Source of the DNA: Cobetia amphilecti
GTDB taxonomy: Bacteria; Pseudomonadota; Gammaproteobacteria; Pseudomonadales; Halomonadaceae
Length of the DNA: 64,000 nt
Reading direction: 5' to 3' (one strand)
Assembly (NCBI RefSeq): GCF_030010415.1
Contig: NZ_JASCSA010000001.1
The stretch's first letter is position 1; the number at the start of each line of letters is the position of its first letter. Position numbers and translations under genes: made by a program. The notes below the pieces were generated by a model that worked only from the letters and a program-made list of their open reading frames with translations, was not told where the DNA came from and did no database searches. Below are positions 41,267 to 50,680 of the stretch, piece by piece.

Positions 41267-44200
41267 ATGTTCCACAAGGTCCTGATTGCCAACCGTGGCG
41301 CCATCGCCACCCGAATCCAGCGCACGCTGCGTGCCCTCGGTGTCCAGAGCGTCGCCGTCTACGCAGAAGCCGATCGTGAATCCCCCTTCGTGCGCGAGGC
41401 CGATGACGCCTACAGCCTCGGTGAAGGTGCCGCCGCCGAGACCTATCTCGACATCGACAAGCTGATCGCCATCGCCCGCGAGAGTGGCGCCCAGGCCGTG
41501 CATCCGGGCTATGGTTTCCTGTCCGAGAGCACCCGCTTCATCCAGGCCTGTGACGCTGCCGGCCTTGTCTTCCTCGGCCCGACCGTCGAGCAGATCCACG
41601 CCTTCGGCCTCAAGCACGAAGCGCGCACCATCGCCGAGAACGCCGGCGTGCCGCTGGTACCCGGTACCGGCCTGCTGGACGATGTCGAGAGCGCACTGAG
41701 CGAGGCCGCCCGTATCGGCTATCCGGTGATGCTCAAGTCCACCGCCGGCGGCGGCGGCATCGGCATGCAGGTGTGTGAGGATGACGCCTCCCTCAGCCGT
41801 GCCTTCGATTCGGTCAAGGGTCTGGGCGAGCGCAACTTCGGGGATGGCGGCGTCTTCCTGGAGGCGTACATCGCCCGCGCCCGTCACCTGGAAGTGCAGC
41901 TGTTCGGGGATGGTGAAGGCACGGTGATCGCGCTGGGCGAGCGCGACTGCTCCAGTCAGCGCCGCCACCAGAAGGTCATCGAGGAATGCCCGGCACCCGA
42001 CCTGCCCGAGCGCGTTCGCGACGACATGATCGCCACCGCCATCCGCCTGGGCGAAGCCGTCAATTACCGCAGTGCAGGTACCGTCGAATTCATCTATGAC
42101 GCCGAGCGTCAGGCCTTCTACTTCCTGGAGGTCAATACGCGCCTGCAGGTCGAGCACGGTGTCACGGAGCTGGTGTGGGGCGTGGACATCGTCGCCTGGA
42201 TGCTCAAGCTGGGCGCCGGCGAACTGGGCAACCTGCGCGAGCTGGTCGCGCCGCTGACGCCCCGCGGCCACGCCATGCAGGCACGCGTCTACGCCGAGAA
42301 CCCGCAGCACGACTTCCGCCCTTCCAGCGGCCTGCTCACCGAGGTGGAGTTCGCCAATGATGCCGTGACCGCCGCCCTCGCCGAGGGCAGCCAGCTGCGG
42401 GTGGATCACTCCATCGAGGCCGGCTTCGAGGTCCCGGCGTGGTTCGACCCGATGCTGGCCAAGGTGATGGTGCACGCCCCGACCCGCGAGCAGGCGCGCG
42501 GCGATCTCTCCAGGGCACTGGCCGCCTCTCGCCTCTACGGCATCGAGACCAACCGCCAGTGGCTGTCGCATCTGCTGGAAGACCCACGCTTCCGCAATGT
42601 CGAGATCTACACCCGCTGGCTGGAAGGCCTCGAGTGGGCCGCACCGACCTTTGAAGTGATCGTCCCCGGTACCCTGACCACCGTGCAGGACATGCCGGGT
42701 CGCCAGGGTCACTGGGATGTGGGCGTGCCGCCCTCCGGCCCCTTCGATGACTACGCCTTCCGTCTCGGCAATGCGCTGCTGGGCAACGCCGCCGATGCCG
42801 CAGGCCTCGAGATCACCCTCAATGGCCCGACGCTGCACTTCCACCGCGCCACGCGCGTGGTGCTGGCCGGCGCGCCGTTGCCCGCCACGCTGTCCGTTTC
42901 AGCACCGCAAGACGGCGCTGATGACGCCGCGACTCACGAGCTTGCCCTGTGGCAGGTGCATGAGATCGCCGCTGGCAGCACCCTGAGCCTGGGCAAGGTC
43001 GCCGCCGGCGCGCGCAGCTATCTGCTGATCGCCGGTGGCATCGACTGCCCGCAGTATCTGGGCTCGCGCGCGACCTTCACCCTGGGCCAGTTCGGCGGCC
43101 ATGCCGGACGTGCCCTGCGCAGTGGCGACACCCTGCCGCTGGCTGATCTCGCCGAGTGCCCCCAGCCCGCCCTGACCCGGCTGCCCGAGGCGCTGATCCC
43201 GCAGGGCGCTGGCATTATCGATAATGAGCAAGGCAAGACCTCAGGTCGAGAATGGCAGATCGGCGTTCTCTACGGCCCGCACGGTGCGCCGGACTTCTTC
43301 ACCGAAGACGACATCAGCACCTTCTTCGGCCACCGCTGGGAAGTGCATTACAACTCCAGCCGCACCGGCGTGCGCCTGATCGGCCCGCGTCCGCAGTGGG
43401 CGCGTGCCGATGGTGGCGAGGCCGGTCTGCACCCCTCCAACATCCACGACAACGCCTACGCCTTCGGCACCATCGACTTCACTGGCGACATGCCGGTCAT
43501 CCTCGGCCCGGACGGCCCGTCACTGGGCGGTTTCGTGTGTCCGGCCACCGTGGTGCGCGCGGAACGCTGGAAGCTGGGCCAGCTGGCCGCCGGCGACCGC
43601 ATCCGTTTCGTCGCGCTGACTCTGGATGAGGCTCGCGCCATCGAGGTACAGCAGGACGCCGTGATCGCGGCCCTCGCCAGTGGCCAGCTCGACGCACTGG
43701 AGTCACCTCTGGCGGCGACCAGCAACACACTGAGCGCCATCGCCGAGCAACGTCCGCGCCCCGATGACTCGCCGGTGCTCAAGCGCCTGAGCGCCGAGCA
43801 AGGCGGCGAGCAGATCGTCTATCGCCGCGCCGGGGATGACTTCCTGCTGATCGAATTCGGCCAGATGGAGCTGGATATCGCGCTGCGCTTCCGCGCCCAC
43901 GCCTGGATGCTGTGGCTCAAGGAGCATCCGCTGCCCGGCCTGATGGAGATGACACCGGGCATCCGCTCTCTGCAGCTGCATTACGACCCGCGCAAGCTTG
44001 CCCTCGCCACGCTGATGACGCACCTCGAACAGGCGGAAGTCGCGCTCAAGGATGTCGAGGACATCGAGATCGAGGCGCGCACCGTACACCTGCCGCTGTC
44101 CTGGGATGACCCGGCGTGTCAGCAGGCCATCGACAAGTACCAGCGCTCGGTGCGCCCGGATGCCCCCTGGTGCCCGAGCAATCTCGAATTCATTCGCCGC

Positions 44201-45088
44201 ATCAATGGTCTGGCGGATGAGGCGGCGGTACGCGAGACGGTACTCAACGCCCGCTATCTGGTGATGGGCCTTGGCGATGTGTATCTGGGTGCGCCGGTGG
44301 CCACGCCGCTGGATCCGCGCCAGCGCCTGGTGACCACCAAGTACAACCCGGCACGCACCTGGACCGCCGAGAACTCGGTGGGTATCGGCGGCGCCTATCT
44401 GTGCGTGTATGGCATGGAAGGTCCGGGCGGCTATCAGTTCGTCGGCCGCACGCTGCAGATGTGGAATCGCTATCGCCGCACCGAACACTTCACCAGCCCG
44501 TGGCTGCTGCGCGTGTTCGATCAGCTGCGCTTCCACCCGGTCAGCCATGAGGCGCTCGAGCAGATCCGTCGTGATCACCCTCAGGGCCGTTATGACCTCA
44601 AGATCGAGAAGACGCGCTTCCGCCTCGCCGATTACCAGGCACAGATCGCCGAGCATCAGGCCGAGACCGATGCCTTCCGTGAACGTCGTCAGGCCGCCTT
44701 CCAGCAGGAAATCGACGACTGGCATGCACGCGGCCAGTTCACCTTCGAGGATCAGGTCAACGAGGTACAGGAAGCCGACAGCCTGAGCGATGACGAGCTG
44801 GGCATCGAGACACCGGTCACCGGCAGCCTGTGGAAGCTGGAGGTCGCCGAGGGTGATCTCGTCGAAGCCGGCCAGGTGGTGGCGCTGGTCGAGTCGATGA
44901 AGATGGAAGTCGAGATTCGCACCCACACCGCAGGCCGTGTCGTTCGCCTGCCGATCAAGGAAGGCAGCGGTGTCGCCCCCGGCCAGCCGCTGATCGTGCT
45001 GTCGACCGCCGTGGAAACCACGGATCCCGCTGATGCCAGCGCACCAGACAACGCCCAATCGACCCTGTCTTCCGAGGAGACGCTGTGA
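41267..45088 (+). CDS. Biotin-dependent guanidine carboxylase (annotated type: urea carboxylase)
   Basis: The 1273-residue protein has a biotin carboxylase domain first (MFHKVLIANRGAIATRIQRT; ATP-grasp STAGGGGIGMQVC around 165-177; HLEVQLFGD), then AHS2- and AHS1-like carboxyltransferase domains (VPGTLTTVQDMPGRQGHWDVGVPPSGPFD; PGIRSLQLHYDPR; PSNLEFIRRINGL; VGIGGAYLCVYGMEGPGGYQ), and the biotin carrier at the C-terminus with VALVESMKMEVEI, the lysine accepting biotin. It carboxylates guanidine (or urea) with ATP and bicarbonate. Placement with DUF1989 deiminase genes and a guanidine riboswitch favours guanidine. ATG 41267 with GAAGGA upstream is preferred over 41153. Only the biotin-bound lysine is certain from sequence. 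Confidence 0.9.
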   Translation: MFHKVLIANRGAIATRIQRTLRALGVQSVAVYAEADRESPFVREADDAYSLGEGAAAETYLDIDKLIAIARESGAQAVHPGYGFLSESTRFIQACDAAGLVFLGPTVEQIHAFGLKHEARTIAENAGVPLVPGTGLLDDVESALSEAARIGYPVMLKSTAGGGGIGMQVCEDDASLSRAFDSVKGLGERNFGDGGVFLEAYIARARHLEVQLFGDGEGTVIALGERDCSSQRRHQKVIEECPAPDLPERVRDDMIATAIRLGEAVNYRSAGTVEFIYDAERQAFYFLEVNTRLQVEHGVTELVWGVDIVAWMLKLGAGELGNLRELVAPLTPRGHAMQARVYAENPQHDFRPSSGLLTEVEFANDAVTAALAEGSQLRVDHSIEAGFEVPAWFDPMLAKVMVHAPTREQARGDLSRALAASRLYGIETNRQWLSHLLEDPRFRNVEIYTRWLEGLEWAAPTFEVIVPGTLTTVQDMPGRQGHWDVGVPPSGPFDDYAFRLGNALLGNAADAAGLEITLNGPTLHFHRATRVVLAGAPLPATLSVSAPQDGADDAATHELALWQVHEIAAGSTLSLGKVAAGARSYLLIAGGIDCPQYLGSRATFTLGQFGGHAGRALRSGDTLPLADLAECPQPALTRLPEALIPQGAGIIDNEQGKTSGREWQIGVLYGPHGAPDFFTEDDISTFFGHRWEVHYNSSRTGVRLIGPRPQWARADGGEAGLHPSNIHDNAYAFGTIDFTGDMPVILGPDGPSLGGFVCPATVVRAERWKLGQLAAGDRIRFVALTLDEARAIEVQQDAVIAALASGQLDALESPLAATSNTLSAIAEQRPRPDDSPVLKRLSAEQGGEQIVYRRAGDDFLLIEFGQMELDIALRFRAHAWMLWLKEHPLPGLMEMTPGIRSLQLHYDPRKLALATLMTHLEQAEVALKDVEDIEIEARTVHLPLSWDDPACQQAIDKYQRSVRPDAPWCPSNLEFIRRINGLADEAAVRETVLNARYLVMGLGDVYLGAPVATPLDPRQRLVTTKYNPARTWTAENSVGIGGAYLCVYGMEGPGGYQFVGRTLQMWNRYRRTEHFTSPWLLRVFDQLRFHPVSHEALEQIRRDHPQGRYDLKIEKTRFRLADYQAQIAEHQAETDAFRERRQAAFQQEIDDWHARGQFTFEDQVNEVQEADSLSDDELGIETPVTGSLWKLEVAEGDLVEAGQVVALVESMKMEVEIRTHTAGRVVRLPIKEGSGVAPGQPLIVLSTAVETTDPADASAPDNAQSTLSSEETL

Positions 45089-46920
45089 TGATGACCCATA
45101 CCCCGCACAACCTGAGCATCACGGCGCTGAGCAAGGCCTATCAGGCCGGTGAGATGACGCCGCGCCAACTGGTGAATGAACTGCTGGCCGCACAACCCGA
45201 GCAAGACGCCGCCTGGATCACCCGCCTGAGTGCACAGCAGCTGGAACCCTATCTGGCGCGTCTGGACGGCGTGGCGCCCGAGTCACTGCCGCTCTACGGC
45301 ATCCCCTTCGCGATCAAGGACAATATCGATCTCGCCGGCGTGACCACCACCGCCGGTTGCCAGGAATTCGCCTATACGCCAGACGATGATGCCTTCGTGG
45401 TCGCCAAGCTCATCGCGGCAGGCGCGATCCCGATGGGCAAGACCAATCTGGATCAGTTCGCCACCGGTCTGGTCGGTGAGCGCGCCCTGCCGGTCTTCGG
45501 TACTCCGGCCAATGCCTTCGACCCCGCCTATGTGCCGGGCGGTTCCAGCAGTGGCTCCGCCGTCGTCACTGCCCAGGGCCAGGTCAGCTTCGCGCTGGGC
45601 ACGGACACGGCGGGCTCCGGTCGTGTGCCGGCCTGTTTCAACAATCTGGTCGGCGTGAAGCCGACCCTCGGCCTGCTCAGCGCGGGCGGCGTGGTCCCGG
45701 CCTGCGCGACCCTGGATACCATCTCGATCTTCGCGCTGGGCTGTGATGATGCCGCGCGCGTGCTGTCCGTCACCGCACAGTTCGATGCCGACAACCGCTG
45801 GGCGCGCGAGCATGACTTCGCCGTTCACGGCCAGGCCTATGGTGTGCTGCCGGACCTTACCGGCCTGCGTATCGGCGTGCCGCCGCGTACCCAGTGGCAC
45901 ACCGACGCCGATTACAGCGGCTACATGGAAGCGGCAATTCGTCAGTGCAAGGCACTGGGGGCCGAGCTGGTCGAGCTGGATTGCAGCCCGCTGCTGGCCG
46001 CCGCGCGTCTGCTGTATGAAGGCCCTTGGGTGGCAGAGCGCTATCACGCGGTGCGCGAGCTGATCGAGCGCAACCCCGAGGCCCTGCATCCGGTCACCCG
46101 CGAGATCACCCTCGGCGGCGCCACGCCGCTGGCGGTGGATGCCTTCGATGCGCGCTATCAGCTGGCCGAATATCGCCGTCAGGCCGATGCCCTGCTCGCG
46201 CAGGTGGATGTGATGCTGGCCCCGACCACGCCGCGCCTGCCCACCAAGGCGGAGCTTGCCGAGGCGCCGATCGCGGTCAATTCGGAGCTTGGCACCTGGA
46301 CCAACTTCATGAACCTGCTGGACCTGAGCGCACTGGCCGTACCGGTCGGTTTCAACAGCCAGGGCCTGCCCGGCGGCGTGACACTGTTCGCGCCCGCCTT
46401 TGAAGACCTGCAACTGCTGAGCATCGCGCGGCTGCTCGAGAAGGAATTCGCGCTGCCGCTGGGGGCCAGCGCCGTCGCCCGCCCTCAGGCTCGCCTCGCC
46501 GACAGCGATCTGCCGATGGCGCAGAATGGCCGAGTCGAGATCGCGGTCTGCGGCGCGCACCTCACTGGCATGCCGCTCAACCATCAGCTCACCCAGCGCG
46601 ATGCTCGCCTGGTCGCCCGCACTCACAGCGCCCCGAGCTATAAGCTCTATCAGCTCGACGATGCCACACCCGCCAAACCGGCCATGATGCGTGCGCCAGA
46701 GGGCGGTACCAGCATCGCGCTGGAGGTCTGGTCACTGCCCATTGCCAGTGTCGGCAGCTTCCTCGCTGGCATCCCCTTCCCGCTGGGGCTGGGTCAGATC
46801 GAGCTCGAAGACGGCCGCTGGGTCGCGGGCTTCATCTGCTCGGTCTCCGCTGACAGCGGCCTACCGATGACTGACATCAGCGAGTACGGCGGCTGGAAGG
46901 CGTGGGTGGAGCGCGAGTGA
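45088..46920 (+). CDS. atzF: Allophanate hydrolase
   Basis: The 610-residue protein is an amidase-signature enzyme: Lys77 in PFAIKDN, the cis-Ser pair region GGSSSGS (152-158) and the nucleophile Ser177 in GTDTAGSGRVP. A C-terminal domain of about 130 residues (about 480-610) matches that of allophanate hydrolases, so this is not a plain amidase. It releases ammonia and CO2 from allophanate, the last step of the guanidine pathway. The start overlaps the carboxylase stop (TGATG), with GAGGAG upstream. Confidence 0.9.
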   Translation: MMTHTPHNLSITALSKAYQAGEMTPRQLVNELLAAQPEQDAAWITRLSAQQLEPYLARLDGVAPESLPLYGIPFAIKDNIDLAGVTTTAGCQEFAYTPDDDAFVVAKLIAAGAIPMGKTNLDQFATGLVGERALPVFGTPANAFDPAYVPGGSSSGSAVVTAQGQVSFALGTDTAGSGRVPACFNNLVGVKPTLGLLSAGGVVPACATLDTISIFALGCDDAARVLSVTAQFDADNRWAREHDFAVHGQAYGVLPDLTGLRIGVPPRTQWHTDADYSGYMEAAIRQCKALGAELVELDCSPLLAAARLLYEGPWVAERYHAVRELIERNPEALHPVTREITLGGATPLAVDAFDARYQLAEYRRQADALLAQVDVMLAPTTPRLPTKAELAEAPIAVNSELGTWTNFMNLLDLSALAVPVGFNSQGLPGGVTLFAPAFEDLQLLSIARLLEKEFALPLGASAVARPQARLADSDLPMAQNGRVEIAVCGAHLTGMPLNHQLTQRDARLVARTHSAPSYKLYQLDDATPAKPAMMRAPEGGTSIALEVWSLPIASVGSFLAGIPFPLGLGQIELEDGRWVAGFICSVSADSGLPMTDISEYGGWKAWVERE

Positions 46921-47008
46921 GCGCGCCGTAACCCCTGATCCAAACCCCCTGAGCCGCCCTGCACCACAAGCTAAAGAGCGGCAGCCCAAGAGCAACAGGC
47001 CTGAAACC

Positions 47009-47046
47009 AAACGCCCCGCGACCGGATGAACGGTCGCGGGGCGTTT
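47009..47046 (+). terminator. Terminator of the guanidine operon
   Basis: Perfect 16-bp stem AAACGCCCCGCGACCG / CGGTCGCGGGGCGTTT with a 6-base loop, 88 bases after atzF. Confidence 0.85.
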
Positions 47047-47265
47047 CAGTATGACGCTTGCGTGCGTGGCCTGAAGGTATCGAACGCACGGCCCGAATAT
47101 GAGGCTCGTAAATGTCAGCGGGTAGCGTTTCTGTCCTGACACATGACCAGCCCCATCGCCCGATAGCACCACGCCGGGCTCATGAAGTTCCCTGAAATTT
47201 TCATTCTTGGCATCCCGCAAAGCGAGTCTGGCATTTCGCAAAACAAAAGTGCCGCCAGCGGGTAA

Positions 47266-47282
47266 ATAATAATGATTATTAT
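47266..47282 (+). promoter_or_regulatory. Fur box of the siderophore uptake operon
   Basis: ATAATAAT-G-ATTATTAT is a perfect 17-bp palindrome of Fur-box type, 21 bases before the receptor start. Iron repression is inferred. Confidence 0.75.
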
Positions 47283-47303
47283 AAACAATCAGGGAACGCA
47301 ATC

Positions 47304-49499
47304 TTGGCTCACTCACTCCGCCGTCCAGGTTTTACACGCTCGCCACTCGCTATCTCCATCGCCCTCGCGACGTCCTCACTCCTCAGCGCCACCGCCTTCG
47401 CGGACGAGACGCAAAAACTGGAGTCGATGACCATCGTCGGCGAAGCACAAACCGGCACTACAGAAGAGACACAGGCGTACACGGTCGGCTCCAGCACCAG
47501 CGCCAATGGCCTGACGCTGTCACCGCGCGAGACACCTCAGTCTGTCAGCTTTCTGACCCGCCAGCAGATGGACGACGAGGCGCTGACCAGCACCACGGAA
47601 GCCGTCAATCGCCTGCCGGGGGTGTCTTCCAATCGTCTCGATGGCACACGCGCCAGCTTCCAGTCACGCGGCTATACCATCCGCAACTTTCAGTTCGATG
47701 GTCAGCAGAGCAACACCAGCGGCTTCTGGCCCTTCGGCGACGCCGAGTGGGATACCGCCATCTACGATCGTGTCGAGGTCGTCCGCGGCGCCACCGGCCT
47801 GATGACTGGCGTGGGCGATCCGTCCGCCACCGTCAACTTCGTGCGCAAGAAGCCGCTGGATGAAGCCGCCGCCAGCGTGACCGGTGCCGTGGGTAGCTGG
47901 GACCGCCGTCGTGGTGTGGTGGATGTCAGCACACCTCTGGATGACGCCGGCAAGGTCGGCGTACGCTTCGTGGCCGCCAAGGACCGCTCCGACAGCTTCA
48001 TGGATGATGTCGAGAACGATCGCGAGACGTTGTATGGCGTGATCGCCGCCGAACTGACACCGGACACCGAGCTGAACGTCGGCGTCGAGTATCAGCGCTA
48101 CGACCAGGACGGCGCCTATCTGGGCGTGCCGCTCTACTACACCGATGGCACGCGCACCGATTTCGATCAGTCAGTCGCCAACAATACCGAATGGGCGCAC
48201 TTCTTCACCGAAAACACGCGTGGCTTCGCAGACCTTACCCATTACTTCGCCAATGGCTGGAAAGCCACGGCAGCCTACAGTCATGGCGATGCCAACTACG
48301 GGCTGACCTACAACTACCGCGGCGGTTACGTGGATCGTGACAACGGCATCCTCTACTACGACAGCAATCGACAGTATCCGACCACCTCCTATCTGGTCGA
48401 CTACCGCGGTGATCGCACCCAGAAGAACCTCAACCTGAGCGCCGAGGGTCCCTTCAAGCTGTTCGGTCGCGAGCATCAGCTAGGCTTCGGCTACATGCAG
48501 CTCAAGGAAGAGTACGAGATCTGGAGTCGCACCCCGGCCGGCAGCGTACCGGCGCTGGGCAGCTTCACTGATCGTGACGACCCGGCACTGGCCGAGCCCG
48601 AATGGGGCGAGTGGGGCCTGACGGATGACACCGAGACCCAGCAGGAGGGCTTCTACGCTGTCACGCGTTTCTCGCTGGCAGACCCCGTGCACCTGATCCT
48701 GGGTGCCCGCCTGACGGATTGGGAGATCGACCAGGACTATCGCGGTGAGCGCAGCTATGAGTACAACAACGAGTTCACGCCCTATGCCGGCCTGATCGTC
48801 GATATCACCGACAACCTCACCGCCTACACGAGCTATACGCAGATCTTCAACACCCAGAGTGAGCGTGCCCCCGATGGCGCCCTGCTCGATCCGCTGGAAG
48901 GCACCAGCTATGAAGCGGGCCTGAAGGCCGAGCTGTTCAATGACCGCGCAGACGTGTCCTTCGCCGTCTTCCGCAGCGAGCAGGACAATCTGGCCGTCGA
49001 GATTCCGGGCGTCTATGTCGAGGGCACCACCGATCAGGCTTACACCGAGTCCGACGGTGCCGTGGTCGAGGGCTTCGAGCTGGAAGTGGCCGGTGAAGTC
49101 GCGCCGGGCATCAACCTCTCCGCCAGCTACGCACTGGTGGATGCTGAGGACTCCGATGGCACCCAGCTCAATACCAGCTATCCGCGCCAGCAGGCCAAGG
49201 TCTACGCCACCTGGCAGCTGCCCGGTGACTGGTCACGCCTGACCCTGGGCGCCGGCGGCACCTGGCAGGGCGATACCTATCGCAATGCCGACACGCCTAC
49301 CGGTAGCGAGAAGGTCGGCCAGGGCGATGTCTTCCTCGCCAACGCCATGGCGCGCTATCGCTTCAATGACAACTTCAGCACCCAGCTCAACGTGTCCAAC
49401 CTCTTCGATGAGGAGTACTACACGCAGCAGGGCTTCTACAGCCAGTACCTGTACGGCGCGCCGCGTAGTGCGTTGCTGAGCATGACCTACGACTTCTGA
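47304..49499 (+). CDS. TonB-dependent siderophore receptor (FhuE-like)
   Basis: The 731-residue protein begins at a TTG with AGGGAA upstream. It has a signal peptide (to about 33, ATAFA), a TonB-box-like stretch (LESMTIVGE), a plug domain (SPRETPQSVSFLTRQQMDDEAL; YDRVEVVRGATGLMTGVGDPSATVNFVRKKP around 153-182) and a 22-strand barrel ending with an aromatic residue (TYDF). It imports ferric siderophores, hydroxamate-type by similarity to FhuE/FoxA, through the outer membrane. A Fur box and the downstream ABC genes support iron uptake. No STN domain, so no transmembrane signalling is expected. Confidence 0.9.
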   Translation: MAHSLRRPGFTRSPLAISIALATSSLLSATAFADETQKLESMTIVGEAQTGTTEETQAYTVGSSTSANGLTLSPRETPQSVSFLTRQQMDDEALTSTTEAVNRLPGVSSNRLDGTRASFQSRGYTIRNFQFDGQQSNTSGFWPFGDAEWDTAIYDRVEVVRGATGLMTGVGDPSATVNFVRKKPLDEAAASVTGAVGSWDRRRGVVDVSTPLDDAGKVGVRFVAAKDRSDSFMDDVENDRETLYGVIAAELTPDTELNVGVEYQRYDQDGAYLGVPLYYTDGTRTDFDQSVANNTEWAHFFTENTRGFADLTHYFANGWKATAAYSHGDANYGLTYNYRGGYVDRDNGILYYDSNRQYPTTSYLVDYRGDRTQKNLNLSAEGPFKLFGREHQLGFGYMQLKEEYEIWSRTPAGSVPALGSFTDRDDPALAEPEWGEWGLTDDTETQQEGFYAVTRFSLADPVHLILGARLTDWEIDQDYRGERSYEYNNEFTPYAGLIVDITDNLTAYTSYTQIFNTQSERAPDGALLDPLEGTSYEAGLKAELFNDRADVSFAVFRSEQDNLAVEIPGVYVEGTTDQAYTESDGAVVEGFELEVAGEVAPGINLSASYALVDAEDSDGTQLNTSYPRQQAKVYATWQLPGDWSRLTLGAGGTWQGDTYRNADTPTGSEKVGQGDVFLANAMARYRFNDNFSTQLNVSNLFDEEYYTQQGFYSQYLYGAPRSALLSMTYDF

Positions 49500-49538
49500 G
49501 TCGAGCATTCCCTGTACGAACCTTCTCTGTATCCGACG

Positions 49539-49573
49539 ACCAGACAGGCCCTCACCGACAGGGTCTGTCTGGT
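49539..49573 (+). terminator. Hairpin between the receptor and binding-protein genes
   Basis: ACCAGACAGGCCCT / AGGGTCTGTCTGGT, a 14-bp stem with one wobble pair and a 7-base loop; no long T-run follows. Likely lowers expression of the downstream ABC genes. Confidence 0.5.
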
Positions 49574-49624
49574 CTCATCTTGATGGCGGTATCCACCGCG
49601 ACACGATCACAAAAGGATTCTCCC

Positions 49625-50680
49625 TTGCGACGCACGCGACTTTCCTGCGCCATTGGCCTGGCCGTCATGGCCACTTGTTTCATGCCTGCCGCCCAGGCAC
49701 ACGAGTCACACTCTTCACAGGCTGACACCCATACCTCCTCGCTTGTCTCAGATGTCACCGAGACAACGGCCCAGTATCCACTCACCATCCAGCATGCTTT
49801 CGGCACCACCGTCATCGAGAAGAAGCCCCGACGTATCGCCACCGTCGCCTGGGCCAATCATGAAGTGCCGTTGGCACTGGGCGTCGTGCCGGTGGGCTTC
49901 CCCCGCCAGGCATTCGGAGATGATGATGGCGACGGCATGATGCCGTGGGTCAAGGCACGACTGGACGAACTGGGGGGTGACGCCGCCAATCTGTATGACG
50001 AAGGGGATGGCATCGACTTCGAGGCCGTGGCCGCGAGCGAGCCGGACGTGATTCTCGCCGCCTATTCCGGACTCAGCGAGGCCGACTACAACACCCTGAG
50101 CAAGATCGCTCCTGTCGTGGCTCGTCCGGGCCCGCGCTGGTCTTCCAGCTGGCGTGACATGATTCGCCTCGACAGTGCCGGCATGGGCATGGCCGCCGGG
50201 GGCGAAGCGCTGATCGAGCGTCTTGAGGCGCAGGTTGCCGAGAATGTCGCAAGTCACCCGGAGATCCAGGGCAAGTCGATCATCGTGATCAGCCATATCG
50301 ACCCGACCAACCTGAGCCGCATCGCCTTCTACAACGACAACGATGCCCGGGTGCGTTTCTTCCACGAACTGGGCATGGTCTCGCCACAGTTCGTCACCGA
50401 GACCGCCGTCGATGGCCGCTTTGCCGGTCAGATCAGTGCAGAGCGCCTCGATGAGCTGGCCGATGTCGATATCGTGCTGACCTATGGCGGCCAGGCACTG
50501 GTTGACCGTCTCAACGAGCACCTGCTGACCTCACGCCTGCCGGCCATCCAACAGGACGCCGTGGTGTTGCTGGAAAACGGCCCGATGGGCACGGCCGCCA
50601 ACCCCACCCCCCTCTCGATTCCCTGGGTACTCGACGATTATGTTGACCTGTTGTCCATCGCCGCCAACAAGGCCGACTGA
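49625..50680 (+). CDS. Siderophore ABC transporter, FhuD-like binding protein
   Basis: Using TTG 49625 (AAAAGGA 7 bases upstream) the product has 351 residues and a classic signal peptide (to about AAQA, residue 25); the frame is open from 49580 but the upstream starts give no signal at the N-terminus. The mature part has the class III binding fold: QHAFGTTVIEKKPRRIATVAW, ASEPDVILAAYSG and IAPVVARPG. It binds an iron-siderophore complex in the periplasm and passes it to the FecCD-type permeases. Confidence 0.85.
   Translation: MRRTRLSCAIGLAVMATCFMPAAQAHESHSSQADTHTSSLVSDVTETTAQYPLTIQHAFGTTVIEKKPRRIATVAWANHEVPLALGVVPVGFPRQAFGDDDGDGMMPWVKARLDELGGDAANLYDEGDGIDFEAVAASEPDVILAAYSGLSEADYNTLSKIAPVVARPGPRWSSSWRDMIRLDSAGMGMAAGGEALIERLEAQVAENVASHPEIQGKSIIVISHIDPTNLSRIAFYNDNDARVRFFHELGMVSPQFVTETAVDGRFAGQISAERLDELADVDIVLTYGGQALVDRLNEHLLTSRLPAIQQDAVVLLENGPMGTAANPTPLSIPWVLDDYVDLLSIAANKAD

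Noticed and set aside
39523..42844. Long antisense open frames opposite the guanidine genes
   Set aside because: They mirror high-GC codon bias of the real genes, have no ribosome sites and encode His/Gln/Gly-rich nonsense.
41267..45088. Calling the carboxylase strictly urea-specific
   Set aside because: The guanidine riboswitch and DUF1989 partners point to guanidine; the old name comes from in vitro urea activity.
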